Assembly: GCA_963750195.1 (NCBI GenBank)
Contig: CAVVPS010000016.1
Coordinates: 620,001-684,000 of the forward strand
Length of the DNA: 64,000 bases
Origin: AP-15 sp963750195
Lineage (GTDB): Bacteria > Pseudomonadota > Alphaproteobacteria > ATCC43930 > CGMCC-115725
Reading direction: 5' to 3'
Position 1 is the stretch's first letter; every line of letters begins with the position of its first letter. Below, piece by piece: positions 9,083 through 17,161 of the stretch. The translations under genes and the position numbers were made by a program. Below the pieces are notes generated by a model. The model saw only the letters and a list, made by a program, of their open reading frames with translations, was not told the origin of the DNA and did no database searches.

Positions 9083-10236
9083 CTGATTCTCACATAGGGC
9101 TCGACCGACATGCCCGGCCCGAGCAGCCAATGCGCGGTGGGGTCGCCGTCGAACACGATCTTGACCGGGACCCGTTGGACGACCTTGACGTAATTGCCGG
9201 TCGCGTTTTCCGGCGGCAACAATGAGAACGCAGCACCGCTGCCGGCCTGGAAGCTCTGCACCTGGCCGTGGAAGACATGACCCGGATAGGCGTCGACATA
9301 GATGTCGACCGGATCGCCGGTCCGCATCTCGCCGATCTCGGTTTCCTTGTAATTGGCGGTGACCCACACTTGGTCGGGGACCAGCGCCATCAGTGCCTGA
9401 CCGACCTGAACATAGTTGCCGAGCGCCACGCTCTTGTTGGTGATGTGGCCCGTCTCAGGTGCGCGGATGACGGTATAGGACAGGTTGAGGCGCGCCTGCT
9501 CGACCTGGGCCGCTGCGGCGCGCACGCCCGCTTCGGCCGTCTCGATCTGCGTTTTATTAAGTGCCAGTTGAGCCTCGCTCGCAGCGACCTTTTTCTGCGT
9601 GGCGGCAAGATTGGCGGCGTCGCTCCGCTCCGTCGCGGTGTCATTGTCGAGCTGTTGGTGGGAGACGGCCAGCCCGCCCATTTGCTCCAGCATCTGATCG
9701 CGTTTGAGGTTGATGTCGGCATTCGTGGCGGCCGCCTGGGCGACCGCGACTTGAGCCCGCGCCTGATCGAGATTGGCTTGCGCGACCGGCAGCTGCGCCT
9801 TGGCCTGTGCCAATTGCCCTTGCGCGCTCTCGTGGTTGGCCAGCGCCTGGGAAAGGGCTGCTTGGAAGTCGGCCGAATCAAGCTCGACGAGCGGCTGGCC
9901 GGCATGGACTTCCTGATTGTCATTGGCCAGTACCGTCTTGACCCGGCCGGCGACCTGCGCGCTGACCTGCACGGTGTGGGTGTCGATGAAGGCGTCGTCG
10001 GTGCTGACCCAGTTGCGCGCATAGAGCCACCAGTCCGCGCCACCGCCGATGGCACCGATCACGAGGATCGCGATCAGCGCGATCAGCCACCAGCGCCGTC
10101 GTCCGCGCGGCCGTGCCGAGGCCCGCGCGGACGGGGTCGGCGCCAGGCGGTCGTCCGGCCGGCGCGCTTCGATGAGGCGCTCCGCCGGTTCTTGCCGCTC
10201 GGCTTGAGTTTCCGGCTTCGCCCCGGTTAGGCTCAT
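9079..10236 (-). CDS. EmrA/HlyD-type membrane fusion protein
   Basis: The 385-residue periplasmic adaptor of the adjacent MFS exporter. A cytoplasmic Arg-rich N-terminus is followed by one transmembrane helix (about residues 50-70, WLIALIAILVIGAIGG), then the biotinyl-lipoyl half (DDAFIDTHTVQVSAQVAGRV), a long Ala/Gln-rich coiled-coil hairpin, the second lipoyl half and a beta-barrel ending in MSVEPYVRIR. It overlaps the tetR stop by four bases and the pump start by four bases, so the three genes are one translationally coupled unit. Confidence 0.9.
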   Translation of the reverse strand: MSLTGAKPETQAERQEPAERLIEARRPDDRLAPTPSARASARPRGRRRWWLIALIAILVIGAIGGGADWWLYARNWVSTDDAFIDTHTVQVSAQVAGRVKTVLANDNQEVHAGQPLVELDSADFQAALSQALANHESAQGQLAQAKAQLPVAQANLDQARAQVAVAQAAATNADINLKRDQMLEQMGGLAVSHQQLDNDTATERSDAANLAATQKKVAASEAQLALNKTQIETAEAGVRAAAAQVEQARLNLSYTVIRAPETGHITNKSVALGNYVQVGQALMALVPDQVWVTANYKETEIGEMRTGDPVDIYVDAYPGHVFHGQVQSFQAGSGAAFSLLPPENATGNYVKVVQRVPVKIVFDGDPTAHWLLGPGMSVEPYVRIR

Positions 10237-11009
10237 TGCGCGGCCTGCTTTCTGATTGTCCCCTCGCTAACCCTGGTGCCTTGCGCAGGACGGGCGGGCG
10301 GGGGGTCGCGACCGGCGCCGGCACCCGGTGTTGCGGTCCGCTCGGTTCTTTGGACAACGGGCGCCGCCGGCCGGAGCGCCAGCCCGTCCAGCAGCAGTTT
10401 GAGTTGCATCTCGCAGATCGCCTCCGGGTTGAAGCGGTCCACCTCGTCATGGCGGCCGAGCGAATGGCGCCATAGGATCGCGAGCAGCAGCGGCGCGCAG
10501 ATGCAGCGAACCGCGTTGTCGAGATCGTCGAGGGCGCGAAACTCGCCGCGCTCGATGCCGAGGCGCAGCACGCGGCGCATCAACCCGATGCCACGATCGA
10601 CGACCTCCTCGCGGTAGAAGCGCGCTAGCTCAGGGAAATTGCCTGCTTCGGAAATGATGATCTTCGGGATCGCTCCGGCCGGCGATAGTGCCAGTTCGGC
10701 CCAGCTGCGCATCAAGCGTTCCAACAGCAGCGCCGCCGGCTCGTCGGCCTCGTCCAGCAATGCCTCACCCCGTTCGAGGTTGGGCACCAGCGCCTGCCGG
10801 ACCACCGCCTCGAACAGCTCCTCCTTGTTCGGAAAATAGAGATATAGCGTGCCCTTGGTGACCCCGGCGCGGAGCGCCACATCGTCGAGCCGGGCCGCAG
10901 CAAAGCCGCGCTCGGCAAACAACGCGAGCGCGGCGGCGAGAATCTCCTTCGGCCGCGCCTCCTTCCGGCGCCGCCAGCGCGACGCCCGCTCGGTAGGATC
11001 ACTGCTCAC
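10233..11009 (-). CDS. TetR-family repressor of the EmrAB-like pump
   Basis: A 258-residue TetR regulator. The DNA-binding domain is RPKEILAAALALFAERGF followed by VALRAGVTKGTLYLYFPNKEEL, the classical helix-turn-helix with the Y-x-Y-F-x-x-K-E signature. The C-terminal ligand domain is followed by a disordered Pro/Arg-rich tail, so it is longer than average (about 200). The start is GTG 11009 with GGGAGG six bases upstream. The palindrome at 11025-11048 lies directly in its promoter, indicating autoregulation together with emrA-emrB. The inducer is probably a hydrophobic or aromatic compound, by context only. Confidence 0.9.
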   Translation of the reverse strand: MSSDPTERASRWRRRKEARPKEILAAALALFAERGFAAARLDDVALRAGVTKGTLYLYFPNKEELFEAVVRQALVPNLERGEALLDEADEPAALLLERLMRSWAELALSPAGAIPKIIISEAGNFPELARFYREEVVDRGIGLMRRVLRLGIERGEFRALDDLDNAVRCICAPLLLAILWRHSLGRHDEVDRFNPEAICEMQLKLLLDGLALRPAAPVVQRTERTATPGAGAGRDPPPARPAQGTRVSEGTIRKQAAQ

Positions 11010-11024
11010 AAGTTACCTCCCGGT

Positions 11025-11048
11025 CAGTTATTAGAATACTAATGACTG
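11025..11048. promoter_or_regulatory. probable TetR operator palindrome
   Basis: Ten-base arms CAGTTATTAG and CTAATGACTG flank a 4-base spacer, with a single mismatch between arms. The site ends 16 bases upstream of the tetR start codon and is AT-rich inside GC-rich surroundings. Its position and size are those expected for the binding site of the TetR protein encoded immediately downstream. Confidence 0.6.
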
Positions 11049-11228
11049 GCTGGTTAGATATCAAGATCAGCTGAGCGCAATCAGCCTGAGAAGGCGTCGG
11101 CATGCCGACCGCATCCCGCCGAGACGGCCGCTGTCCTGTACCGGACCGACGCCCGATCGCGGATGACTAGCCCGCTACTTCAGTCGCGGGATTGGGTGCG
11201 ACGATGAAGACAGAAAGAGGGGTTGACC

Positions 11229-11783
11229 CTAGAGGAAGACGCTGAGGTTCTTGTCGAGGAGCACGTTGGCGTCGAGGACGATCGTGCGCTTCGCGACCTT
11301 CCAGGCACCGTTCACTTTCCGCAGAACATCCTCACGGTAACCGGAGAGAAGCTGGTGGTCGGTCTCCAGATGCGAACGGTACACCAGAAACGCGGTCCTG
11401 GCCTCGACCTCGCCGTTTTCTAGCGGTGCGGCCTCGAGATTGCCGATCAGGTGACGGGTGCGCGACGGCGGGTCCTCGGCCCAGGCCATCCCGGTGTCGA
11501 GCCGGGCCACCCGCATCTCGAGATAGCGCTTGTCCTCCTCGAGGATCGCCAGATCGCCGAGTGGCGTGAGTTCGCGGTGCGCCTCCCGGCGCGGGACGTT
11601 CTTGCGGCGGGGCATGAAGTAGAGGACATCGTCGGTGAAGAGATCGAGCCACTCCTTGAGATTGCGCTCGTCGAGCAGCCAAGCCTCGCGGATGTAGAAT
11701 TGCATCAGCTCCAGCCACAGCGCCTGCGGCGCTGTCAGCGCGAGCGGGGAGGCCGCGGCCTCTTGCGCGCGCTTGGTTTTCAC
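11229..11783 (-). CDS. aromatic ring-hydroxylating dioxygenase, beta subunit
   Basis: A 184-residue member of the small-subunit family with the NTF2-like (SnoaL) fold. The typical features are FYIREAWLLDERNLKEWLDLFTDD near the N-terminus and the C-terminal YREDVLRKVNGAWKVAKRTI with the final VLLDKNLSVFL. The beta subunit stabilises the alpha3-beta3 hexamer. The alpha-subunit gene lies upstream on the same strand but is separated by 577 bases that contain a DUF559 gene flanked by repeats. In related operons alpha and beta are normally adjacent, so this spacing looks like an insertion. Confidence 0.9.
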   Translation of the reverse strand: MKTKRAQEAAASPLALTAPQALWLELMQFYIREAWLLDERNLKEWLDLFTDDVLYFMPRRKNVPRREAHRELTPLGDLAILEEDKRYLEMRVARLDTGMAWAEDPPSRTRHLIGNLEAAPLENGEVEARTAFLVYRSHLETDHQLLSGYREDVLRKVNGAWKVAKRTIVLDANVLLDKNLSVFL

Positions 11784-11852
11784 CGATCCGCCCCCGTCGC
11801 CTTGGCGCGCGTCACCTCCACTCCAGCCCCCCCTCGGTGTGGAAGCAGATGG

Positions 11853-12188
11853 TCAAGCCCTCCCCCCTTGATGGGGGAGGGTTCGGGTGGGGGTGATGCG
11901 GCGCAATTCCTCAGCGATCGTCTGATGGACCCCGTCGAGACTTGATAGGACCTCGTTGTTCCAAAACCGAAAAATGCGATAGCCTTCGTTTTGCTGGAAC
12001 TCACTTCGCTTGGCCTCCGGGGGCGACGAGCGACCGTGTTGGCCGCCGTCGACTTCCACGATCAACCGGGCCTCGTGGCACACAAAATCGGCAATGTAGC
12101 GGCCGATAGGCACTTGGCGGCGGAACTTGTACCCCTTGATTTGTTCCGACCGCAGGATTTGCCAGACCCGCCGTTCCGCCTCGGTCAT
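11853..12188 (-). CDS. DUF559 (Vsr-like) endonuclease-domain protein
   Basis: At least 111 residues with the DUF559 signature: MTEAERRVW, KFRRQVPIGRYIADFVC, EVDGGQH and GYRIFRFWNNEV. The family has a PD-(D/E)xK-like restriction fold related to Vsr, but its biological role is not established. In-frame codons just upstream (RARTLRQN) also match the family, so the true start may be ATG 12243 with an indel in the GCGCGCGCGC run around 12209-12221. The C-terminal residues PTRTLPHQGGRA are encoded by the left palindromic repeat. The gene sits between dioxygenase alpha and beta, flanked by inverted copies of that repeat. Confidence 0.8.
   Translation of the reverse strand: MTEAERRVWQILRSEQIKGYKFRRQVPIGRYIADFVCHEARLIVEVDGGQHGRSSPPEAKRSEFQQNEGYRIFRFWNNEVLSSLDGVHQTIAEELRRITPTRTLPHQGGRA
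11856..11898. repeat. REP-like palindromic repeat, left copy flanking DUF559
   Basis: A G/C-rich palindrome (CCCTCCCCCCTTGATGGGGG followed by AGGG) with a GGGTGATG tail. It is repeated in inverted orientation at 12267-12307 with only a few differences. It encodes the C-terminus and reaches the stop codon of the DUF559 gene. Confidence 0.75.
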
Positions 12189-12266
12189 ATTCTGTCGTAA
12201 AGTGCGCGCGCGCAGGTGCGCCGTCGACCGGATGCTTGTTCATTTCTCGACTTGCGGGGCGGGAAG

Positions 12267-12307
12267 CATCACCCCCTCCCAACCCTCCCCCATCGAGGGG
12301 GAGGGCT
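12267..12307. repeat. REP-like palindromic repeat, right copy flanking DUF559
   Basis: The inverted counterpart of 11856-11898: CATCACCCCCTCCC, then ACCCTCCCCCATCGAGGGGG. The two copies bracket a 452-base unit holding only the DUF559 gene, and each copy is itself a hairpin-forming sequence. Confidence 0.75.
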
Positions 12308-12360
12308 CCAAGGAGAGACACCATTCTCGGCTCCGCAAACAAAGTTGATGGCAACGACAG

Positions 12361-13698
12361 CTAGCCCTGCATGGTCGCGGTGCCGTCGAAGCAGGCGTTG
12401 ATCGGGTCGAGCGGGATGTCGGCCCAGCTCTGCGCGTTCATGAACTCTTCCCAGCGCCGATAAAAGAGGCGCTGGTTGTTCTCCGAGATGTACCGCTCGG
12501 AGACGAGCCCGGGATAATCCGGATGCGGCCCGGCGTGCCCGAGACCCATTGACAGATCTTGCGGGTGGCGGCGCCCAAGGCGGCTCGTGCTCGCGGCGGT
12601 CACCTGCCGCCAGTTATCGACGTCGTCCTGCTCGAACATGCCCGCCGCACCGTTGTTGGCCTGGCTGCCGATGCGGACCGCGCGCTTAATCTCCTCGGGC
12701 ATATCCCGGTCCACCAGCACGAAATGCCAGAACTCCGTCTTCAGCGGGCCGCGCGGCAGGGCCAGCCGGAGCCCGAGGATCCCGTTCGGGAAGATCGAAT
12801 GGTTGCCGAGCTGTACCCGGCGCGCGCGAAGCGTGCCGAGCCGCCGCTCGACCTCGGGCATCGTCGTATCGTGGTATTCCTGGAACAGCCGGAACGTGTC
12901 GCTCGACATGCCGTGCACGTAGCGGGGGGCGTTGTCGTCCGCGTCGCGGAAGGTGATCGAGTGCCCGTTGACAAAGGCGTGCTTGTTGGGGCTCTCGAAT
13001 TGGTCCTCATGCGACAGCCGCGGGCGGCCGAGGAAGCGGCTCTGGACCCGAGCGCTGGAGAGATGACTGGTCGGGACGTGGTAATTGTCCGAACAATTGT
13101 CCGCCATGGTCTTCCAGTTGACCGGCTCGAGCCACTTCATCGGGCCGAGCGCCTGCATGCCGCCGTCGCGCCGATTGAACACGGTGTCGAGATACCAGCG
13201 CGCGTCGCCCAGATAGGCCTCGAGGCTCGGGGCGTCCTTGGCCCAAGTCGCGAAGATGATTCCTGCGTAGGTCTCGACGCGGGCCTCGATCAGACCGAGC
13301 GACGGCCGGTCAAGTGCGTCGTAATAGGCCTCGGCCTCGCCGGGGACGTGCTCGAGCGCGCCGTCGTTGCGGTAGGTCCAGCCGTGATAGGTGCACATGA
13401 AGCGCTTGGCGTTGCCGTCGTCAACGCGGCACACGCGGTTGCCGCGGTGGCGGCACATGTTTAGGAGCGCGTGGAGCCGGCCCTCCCCATCGCGGGTTAG
13501 GATGACCGAGTCCTCGCCCATGTAGGTGTGGAAGAAATCGTCGGCCGCGGGCACTAGGCTCTCGTGCCCGATCATCAGCCAGGCGCGCCCGAAGATCTTC
13601 TCCATCTCGTCGTCGTAGATCGCCTGCTCGCTGAAGATTTGGCGGTCGATTTTGCCGGTGCCGGGGTCGATGACGACGTAATTCGGCGTGGCGCCCAT
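12361..13698 (-). CDS. aromatic ring-hydroxylating dioxygenase, alpha subunit
   Basis: The 445-residue catalytic subunit of a Rieske non-haem iron oxygenase. The Rieske [2Fe-2S] ligands are Cys82-x-His84 and Cys102-x2-His105 (MCRHRGNRVC and MCTYHGWTY). The mononuclear iron site is seen in DNCSDNYHVPTSH plus a C-terminal acidic ligand in FEQDDVDNW. It would insert O2 into an aromatic substrate as a cis-dihydrodiol, using electrons from a ferredoxin or reductase not found in this window. It lies 22 bases downstream of the aldolase/dehydrogenase gene. The substrate is not predictable. Confidence 0.93.
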   Translation of the reverse strand: MGATPNYVVIDPGTGKIDRQIFSEQAIYDDEMEKIFGRAWLMIGHESLVPAADDFFHTYMGEDSVILTRDGEGRLHALLNMCRHRGNRVCRVDDGNAKRFMCTYHGWTYRNDGALEHVPGEAEAYYDALDRPSLGLIEARVETYAGIIFATWAKDAPSLEAYLGDARWYLDTVFNRRDGGMQALGPMKWLEPVNWKTMADNCSDNYHVPTSHLSSARVQSRFLGRPRLSHEDQFESPNKHAFVNGHSITFRDADDNAPRYVHGMSSDTFRLFQEYHDTTMPEVERRLGTLRARRVQLGNHSIFPNGILGLRLALPRGPLKTEFWHFVLVDRDMPEEIKRAVRIGSQANNGAAGMFEQDDVDNWRQVTAASTSRLGRRHPQDLSMGLGHAGPHPDYPGLVSERYISENNQRLFYRRWEEFMNAQSWADIPLDPINACFDGTATMQG

Positions 13699-13719
13699 AC
13701 CCTGATCCTCCCCTGCGGC

Positions 13720-15780
13720 TCAGCGCAGCGCCGCGGCGATGTTGCCGCCGTCGACCGTGGTGACGTCGGCGGTGGTCTTGAGCGCCAGGGCGTGGTGCAG
13801 GAAAGCTTGGGCAACATCGTCGGCCGCGACCTCGCGACCAAGCAGGTTGCCGGCCATGTAGTCGGCCTCGCTGACGCCGCGAGCCTGGGCGCGGGCGACA
13901 ATCATTTCCGGTGACAACAGGCCGCTCCGGATGCGGTCGGCGTTAACGGCGTTGGCGCGGATGCCTTCGGCGCCGTAATCGAGCGCGTATTGCCGCACAA
14001 GGGCGAGGGTCGCGGCCTTTGGTAGGCCGTAGGGGCCGAAATTGGGGCCGGGGTTGACCGCCTGCTTCGACACATTGAACAGCAGACAGCCGCCGGTCCC
14101 TTGCGCGAGCATAATCCGGACGGCGTTCTGCGCGACGGTCTGATGGGCGAAGAAATTCAATTCGAAGCTTCGGCGCAGCACGGCGTCGTCGACCTCGCCG
14201 ATGCGACCCTGCCAGGCGGCGCCGGCATTGGAGACGACGATGTCGACGCCGCCGAACTGTTCGGCGACCCGGTCGAATGCCGCGCGAACCGAGACGGGCG
14301 CGGTCACGTCGCAGGCGAGGCCCAGCGCCGCCCCACCGAGCTTTTTGGCAGCCGCCTCGGCCGCTTTGCCGTTTATGTCGAGCAACGCCACCTCGGCCCC
14401 GGCATCGACCATCGTGCGCGCTGTGGCGAAGCCGATGGTGCCGGCGCCGCCGGTCACCACCGCGATCTGGCCGGCGAGCGCCTTTTCGGCGGCTTGGCCG
14501 AGTTTGGCTTGTTCGAGCGACCAGTATTCGATGTCGAAGAGATCGGCCTCGCTGACCGATTCGAACCGGCCGATCGCCTCGGCGTCGGTCACGGTCTCGA
14601 TCGTCGAGAGAGCGAGGTCCGCGGCGACTCGGGCATCCCTGGCATTGCCGCCGAGCCCGAAGATGCCGAGCCCCGGCACCAGGACGACCCGCGGCATCGG
14701 GTCGAGCTCGCGCTTCGACACCGCCTGGCGCGCGTTGTGGCGGGCGAAATAGGCACGGTAGTCGCCGGCGAAACGATCGACCGCCTCGTGCAGCGCAGTC
14801 TTGAACCGGTCGAGACGGCCGGCCTCGGGCGGGGGCACGATCAGCGGATAGCTCTTGGTGCGGATCGTGTGGTCGGGGGTGGCGACGCCGGCCTGGCCAT
14901 AGCGCCGGAGCTCGGCGCCGTTGACGTAGTCGAGCACCGCCGGGCCGGTGCGGAAATCGAGGATGAAGCGCTTATAGGCGCCGGAATCGGTTGGCGAGGG
15001 GATGGCGCAGGCGCCGCGCAGGATCGGCGCAACCTCGGCTGCACTGGCAATCGCGGCGGGTAGGCTGGCGGGCGCAAACACACTCTTGCGGTGCCGCGCC
15101 AGGCTCTCTTCGGCCAGCGAGACCGCGGCGATCATGCGCTCATAGGCCTCGCGCGCGTTCTCGCCAAAGGTGAAGATGCCATGCTTCAACAGCACCAACC
15201 CCTCGACCGTAGGATCGGTCTCGAAGATTTCCGCCGCCGCCTTGGCCAACAGGAAGCCCGGCATGATGTAGGGCACGAGCCCCATCCGCTGTCCGTAGAG
15301 ATCTGCGCACCGTTCGGCCGCGTCCGGCTGGTCGGCGAGGCTCAACACTGCGGTCGAATGCGTGTGGTCGACGTATTTGTGCGGCAGAAAGGCGTGCAAT
15401 AAGGTCTCGACCGACGGGTTGGGCGCGCCGGGGTCGATCAGATTGGCGCGCTGGACCCGCACCATCTCCTCGTCCGACAAGGTCTCGCGGGCGCGTAATT
15501 TGCCCAGCGGGGCGAGCCGCACCGCCGGGAGTCCGGCCGGCTCGATCGCCGCCATGTCCCAGCCGCTGCCCTTGACGCAAAGCACCTCGGCCTCCTCGTC
15601 AAGCAGGTCTTTGACGACGGTTTTGACCGAGGTGTTGCCACCCCCGTGCAACACGAGCTTCGGGTCTCGGCCGAGCAGGCGCGAGGTATAGACGCGCAGC
15701 GCGAGATCGCGCCCGACGGCCCGACCTGCGTAGTCATCGACCAACCGCTCGGCCTCCGCATCCGACCACTGGCTTTGCAT
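13720..15780 (-). CDS. class II aldolase / short-chain dehydrogenase fusion (RhaD-ErbC type)
   Basis: A 686-residue two-domain enzyme. Residues about 1-260 are a class II aldolase/adducin domain (LVLHGGGNTSVK, and the metal-binding YVDHTHSTAVLSLAD). Residues about 430-686 are an SDR with the NAD-binding GGAGTIGFATARTM, the NNAG-equivalent VSNAGAAW and the catalytic Y-x3-K in GPYGLPKAAT. Such fusions act on hydroxyacids or sugars as an aldol cleavage plus oxidation pair. Here the SDR part could oxidise a cis-dihydrodiol made by the dioxygenase, but that is inference from position. I chose ATG 15780 over 15822 because it begins the conserved MQSQWSDAEAERLV. Confidence 0.88.
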   Translation of the reverse strand: MQSQWSDAEAERLVDDYAGRAVGRDLALRVYTSRLLGRDPKLVLHGGGNTSVKTVVKDLLDEEAEVLCVKGSGWDMAAIEPAGLPAVRLAPLGKLRARETLSDEEMVRVQRANLIDPGAPNPSVETLLHAFLPHKYVDHTHSTAVLSLADQPDAAERCADLYGQRMGLVPYIMPGFLLAKAAAEIFETDPTVEGLVLLKHGIFTFGENAREAYERMIAAVSLAEESLARHRKSVFAPASLPAAIASAAEVAPILRGACAIPSPTDSGAYKRFILDFRTGPAVLDYVNGAELRRYGQAGVATPDHTIRTKSYPLIVPPPEAGRLDRFKTALHEAVDRFAGDYRAYFARHNARQAVSKRELDPMPRVVLVPGLGIFGLGGNARDARVAADLALSTIETVTDAEAIGRFESVSEADLFDIEYWSLEQAKLGQAAEKALAGQIAVVTGGAGTIGFATARTMVDAGAEVALLDINGKAAEAAAKKLGGAALGLACDVTAPVSVRAAFDRVAEQFGGVDIVVSNAGAAWQGRIGEVDDAVLRRSFELNFFAHQTVAQNAVRIMLAQGTGGCLLFNVSKQAVNPGPNFGPYGLPKAATLALVRQYALDYGAEGIRANAVNADRIRSGLLSPEMIVARAQARGVSEADYMAGNLLGREVAADDVAQAFLHHALALKTTADVTTVDGGNIAAALR

Positions 15781-15929
15781 CGTCCTCACCTTCGCGCACA
15801 TCGGGGCTCGATTGTGAATCAATGCAACGCCCAGTCCGCAGGCACAAGTTCCAAAGCGGGAGTTGGTCGACGGGATCGGATGCTGCCGGTGGAACGCGCT
15901 ACCGCCTCAAAGTGCGCAGTCGACGATCC

Positions 15930-16685
15930 CTATATGTTTTCGCGGACCAAGAACGGCAGCCATAGCATCCGGTCGAGCCGCTGAAAATATGGCTCGCGCA
16001 GGCGATCGATGCCGAACTCGATTGCGTCCTCGCCGTATTCGGGTTCGCTGCGATAAGTGCCGAGCAGCCGGTCCCACACCGAGAACACCAAACCATAATT
16101 GGTGGCAACGTCAGTGGGGTGACGGGAATGATGCACTCGATGCAATACCGGTGTGACTACCAGCCAAGCCAGAGTATTCGCGAGACGGGTGGGTAAGCCG
16201 ACATTCGCATGCGCGAAGAACTGCACGATGAGATTGAGCGATGCGTAGAGCCCAATCACGAAGGGCGACAGTCCGACCGCGCCAGCGAGAATACCGACGG
16301 CGAGTCCCATCAACAGCGCTTCGCCTGGGTGATGCCGAACGGTGGTGGAGACATCGAGTTCCGGGTCGGAATGGTGCAGCGCGTGGAAACGCCAGAGAAT
16401 AGGGCTGGCATGGAATGCTCGATGCAGCGCGTAGCTCAACGCGTCCAGCGCCGGGACGCCGACCAGCAATTGCACCCACAAGGGCATCCCGCTGTTGAAG
16501 CTCGCAAACGCCGCGATCGCGATAACCGGCACCAGCAGAAAGTTGAGACCGATCGCCAGAACAAAGAGCGCGAGATTACTCAGCCAGCGCATCAGCGCGA
16601 AGGCGGCCAGCGGGCGCCACGGGCGCATAATCTCAACGGCTGCGGCGCACAGGAAGGCGCCGAGCACCGGAACAGCGCTGCTCAA
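15930..16685 (-). CDS. sterol desaturase / fatty acid hydroxylase superfamily membrane protein
   Basis: A 251-residue membrane di-iron enzyme with four to five hydrophobic helices and the histidine clusters HRAFH, FHALHHSD, HHPGE and RVHHSRH that bind the di-iron centre in this superfamily. It would hydroxylate or desaturate a lipid substrate at the inner membrane. The start is TTG 16685; an ATG slightly upstream is closed by a stop. The short PEP-CTERM gene lies about 40 bases upstream on the same strand and may share its transcript. Confidence 0.85.
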   Translation of the reverse strand: MSSAVPVLGAFLCAAAVEIMRPWRPLAAFALMRWLSNLALFVLAIGLNFLLVPVIAIAAFASFNSGMPLWVQLLVGVPALDALSYALHRAFHASPILWRFHALHHSDPELDVSTTVRHHPGEALLMGLAVGILAGAVGLSPFVIGLYASLNLIVQFFAHANVGLPTRLANTLAWLVVTPVLHRVHHSRHPTDVATNYGLVFSVWDRLLGTYRSEPEYGEDAIEFGIDRLREPYFQRLDRMLWLPFLVRENI

Positions 16686-16724
16686 GAGGCCTGGAACCCC
16701 ATAACCAGCTAGGAAAGCCGCCGG

Positions 16725-16884
16725 CTACTTCCGTCTGAAATATTTAACGGCGGCCATCCCACCGAAACCGGCAGCAAGCAGCGCGAGGGTGGTGGGTTCC
16801 GGGACCGGAGTTTGGACGCCGGCAAATGCACTGCCGGATAGTCCCATCAACACCGTCACAGCGATTAACAGTGTGTAAGCCATT
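16725..16884 (-). CDS. tiny PEP-CTERM sorted protein gene with a one-base frame break
   Basis: A strong ribosome binding site (AAGGAGG) precedes ATG 16884, which reads MAYTLLIA and then falls out of frame. In the adjacent frame the sequence continues VTVLMGLSGSAFA, completing a signal peptide, then GVQTPVPEPTTLALLAAG and a helix ending KYFRRK before TAG 16725-16727. VPEP plus helix plus basic end is the PEP-CTERM sorting signal recognised by exosortase. Removing one T from GCTTGTGACG (16857-16863) gives a 52-residue product. Almost the entire mature protein would be the sorting signal. As sequenced, only a GTG start at 16859 gives the C-terminal 44 residues. No exosortase gene is in the window. 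Confidence 0.6.
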
Positions 16885-17161
16885 CAGTATCCTCCTTCTC
16901 CGAAGCTGAGCAATTTTCATGCCATCTTGATATTTCAATGGCTTGCCGCAACTAGACCAAGTCATTTGTAAATTTTTTCGACAGGTCCGTGAGCGCCGCC
17001 GACAACCCCCTCCAGCTGGGATCTGTCAGCGATTTCAATTAGAGGCGATCGCGCTTATTGTCGACAGGACCAACCGGAATCTTTTGGCGAAATGCCGAGC
17101 GCGCCGTTCGGCCTGTAAACTTTTCCGGCAATTCTTTATCCGCCCAGACGGAACACGTCGA

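Noticed and set aside
14101..15063. 320-residue plus-strand frame
   Set aside because: Antisense to the aldolase/dehydrogenase fusion gene, which has clear domain motifs.
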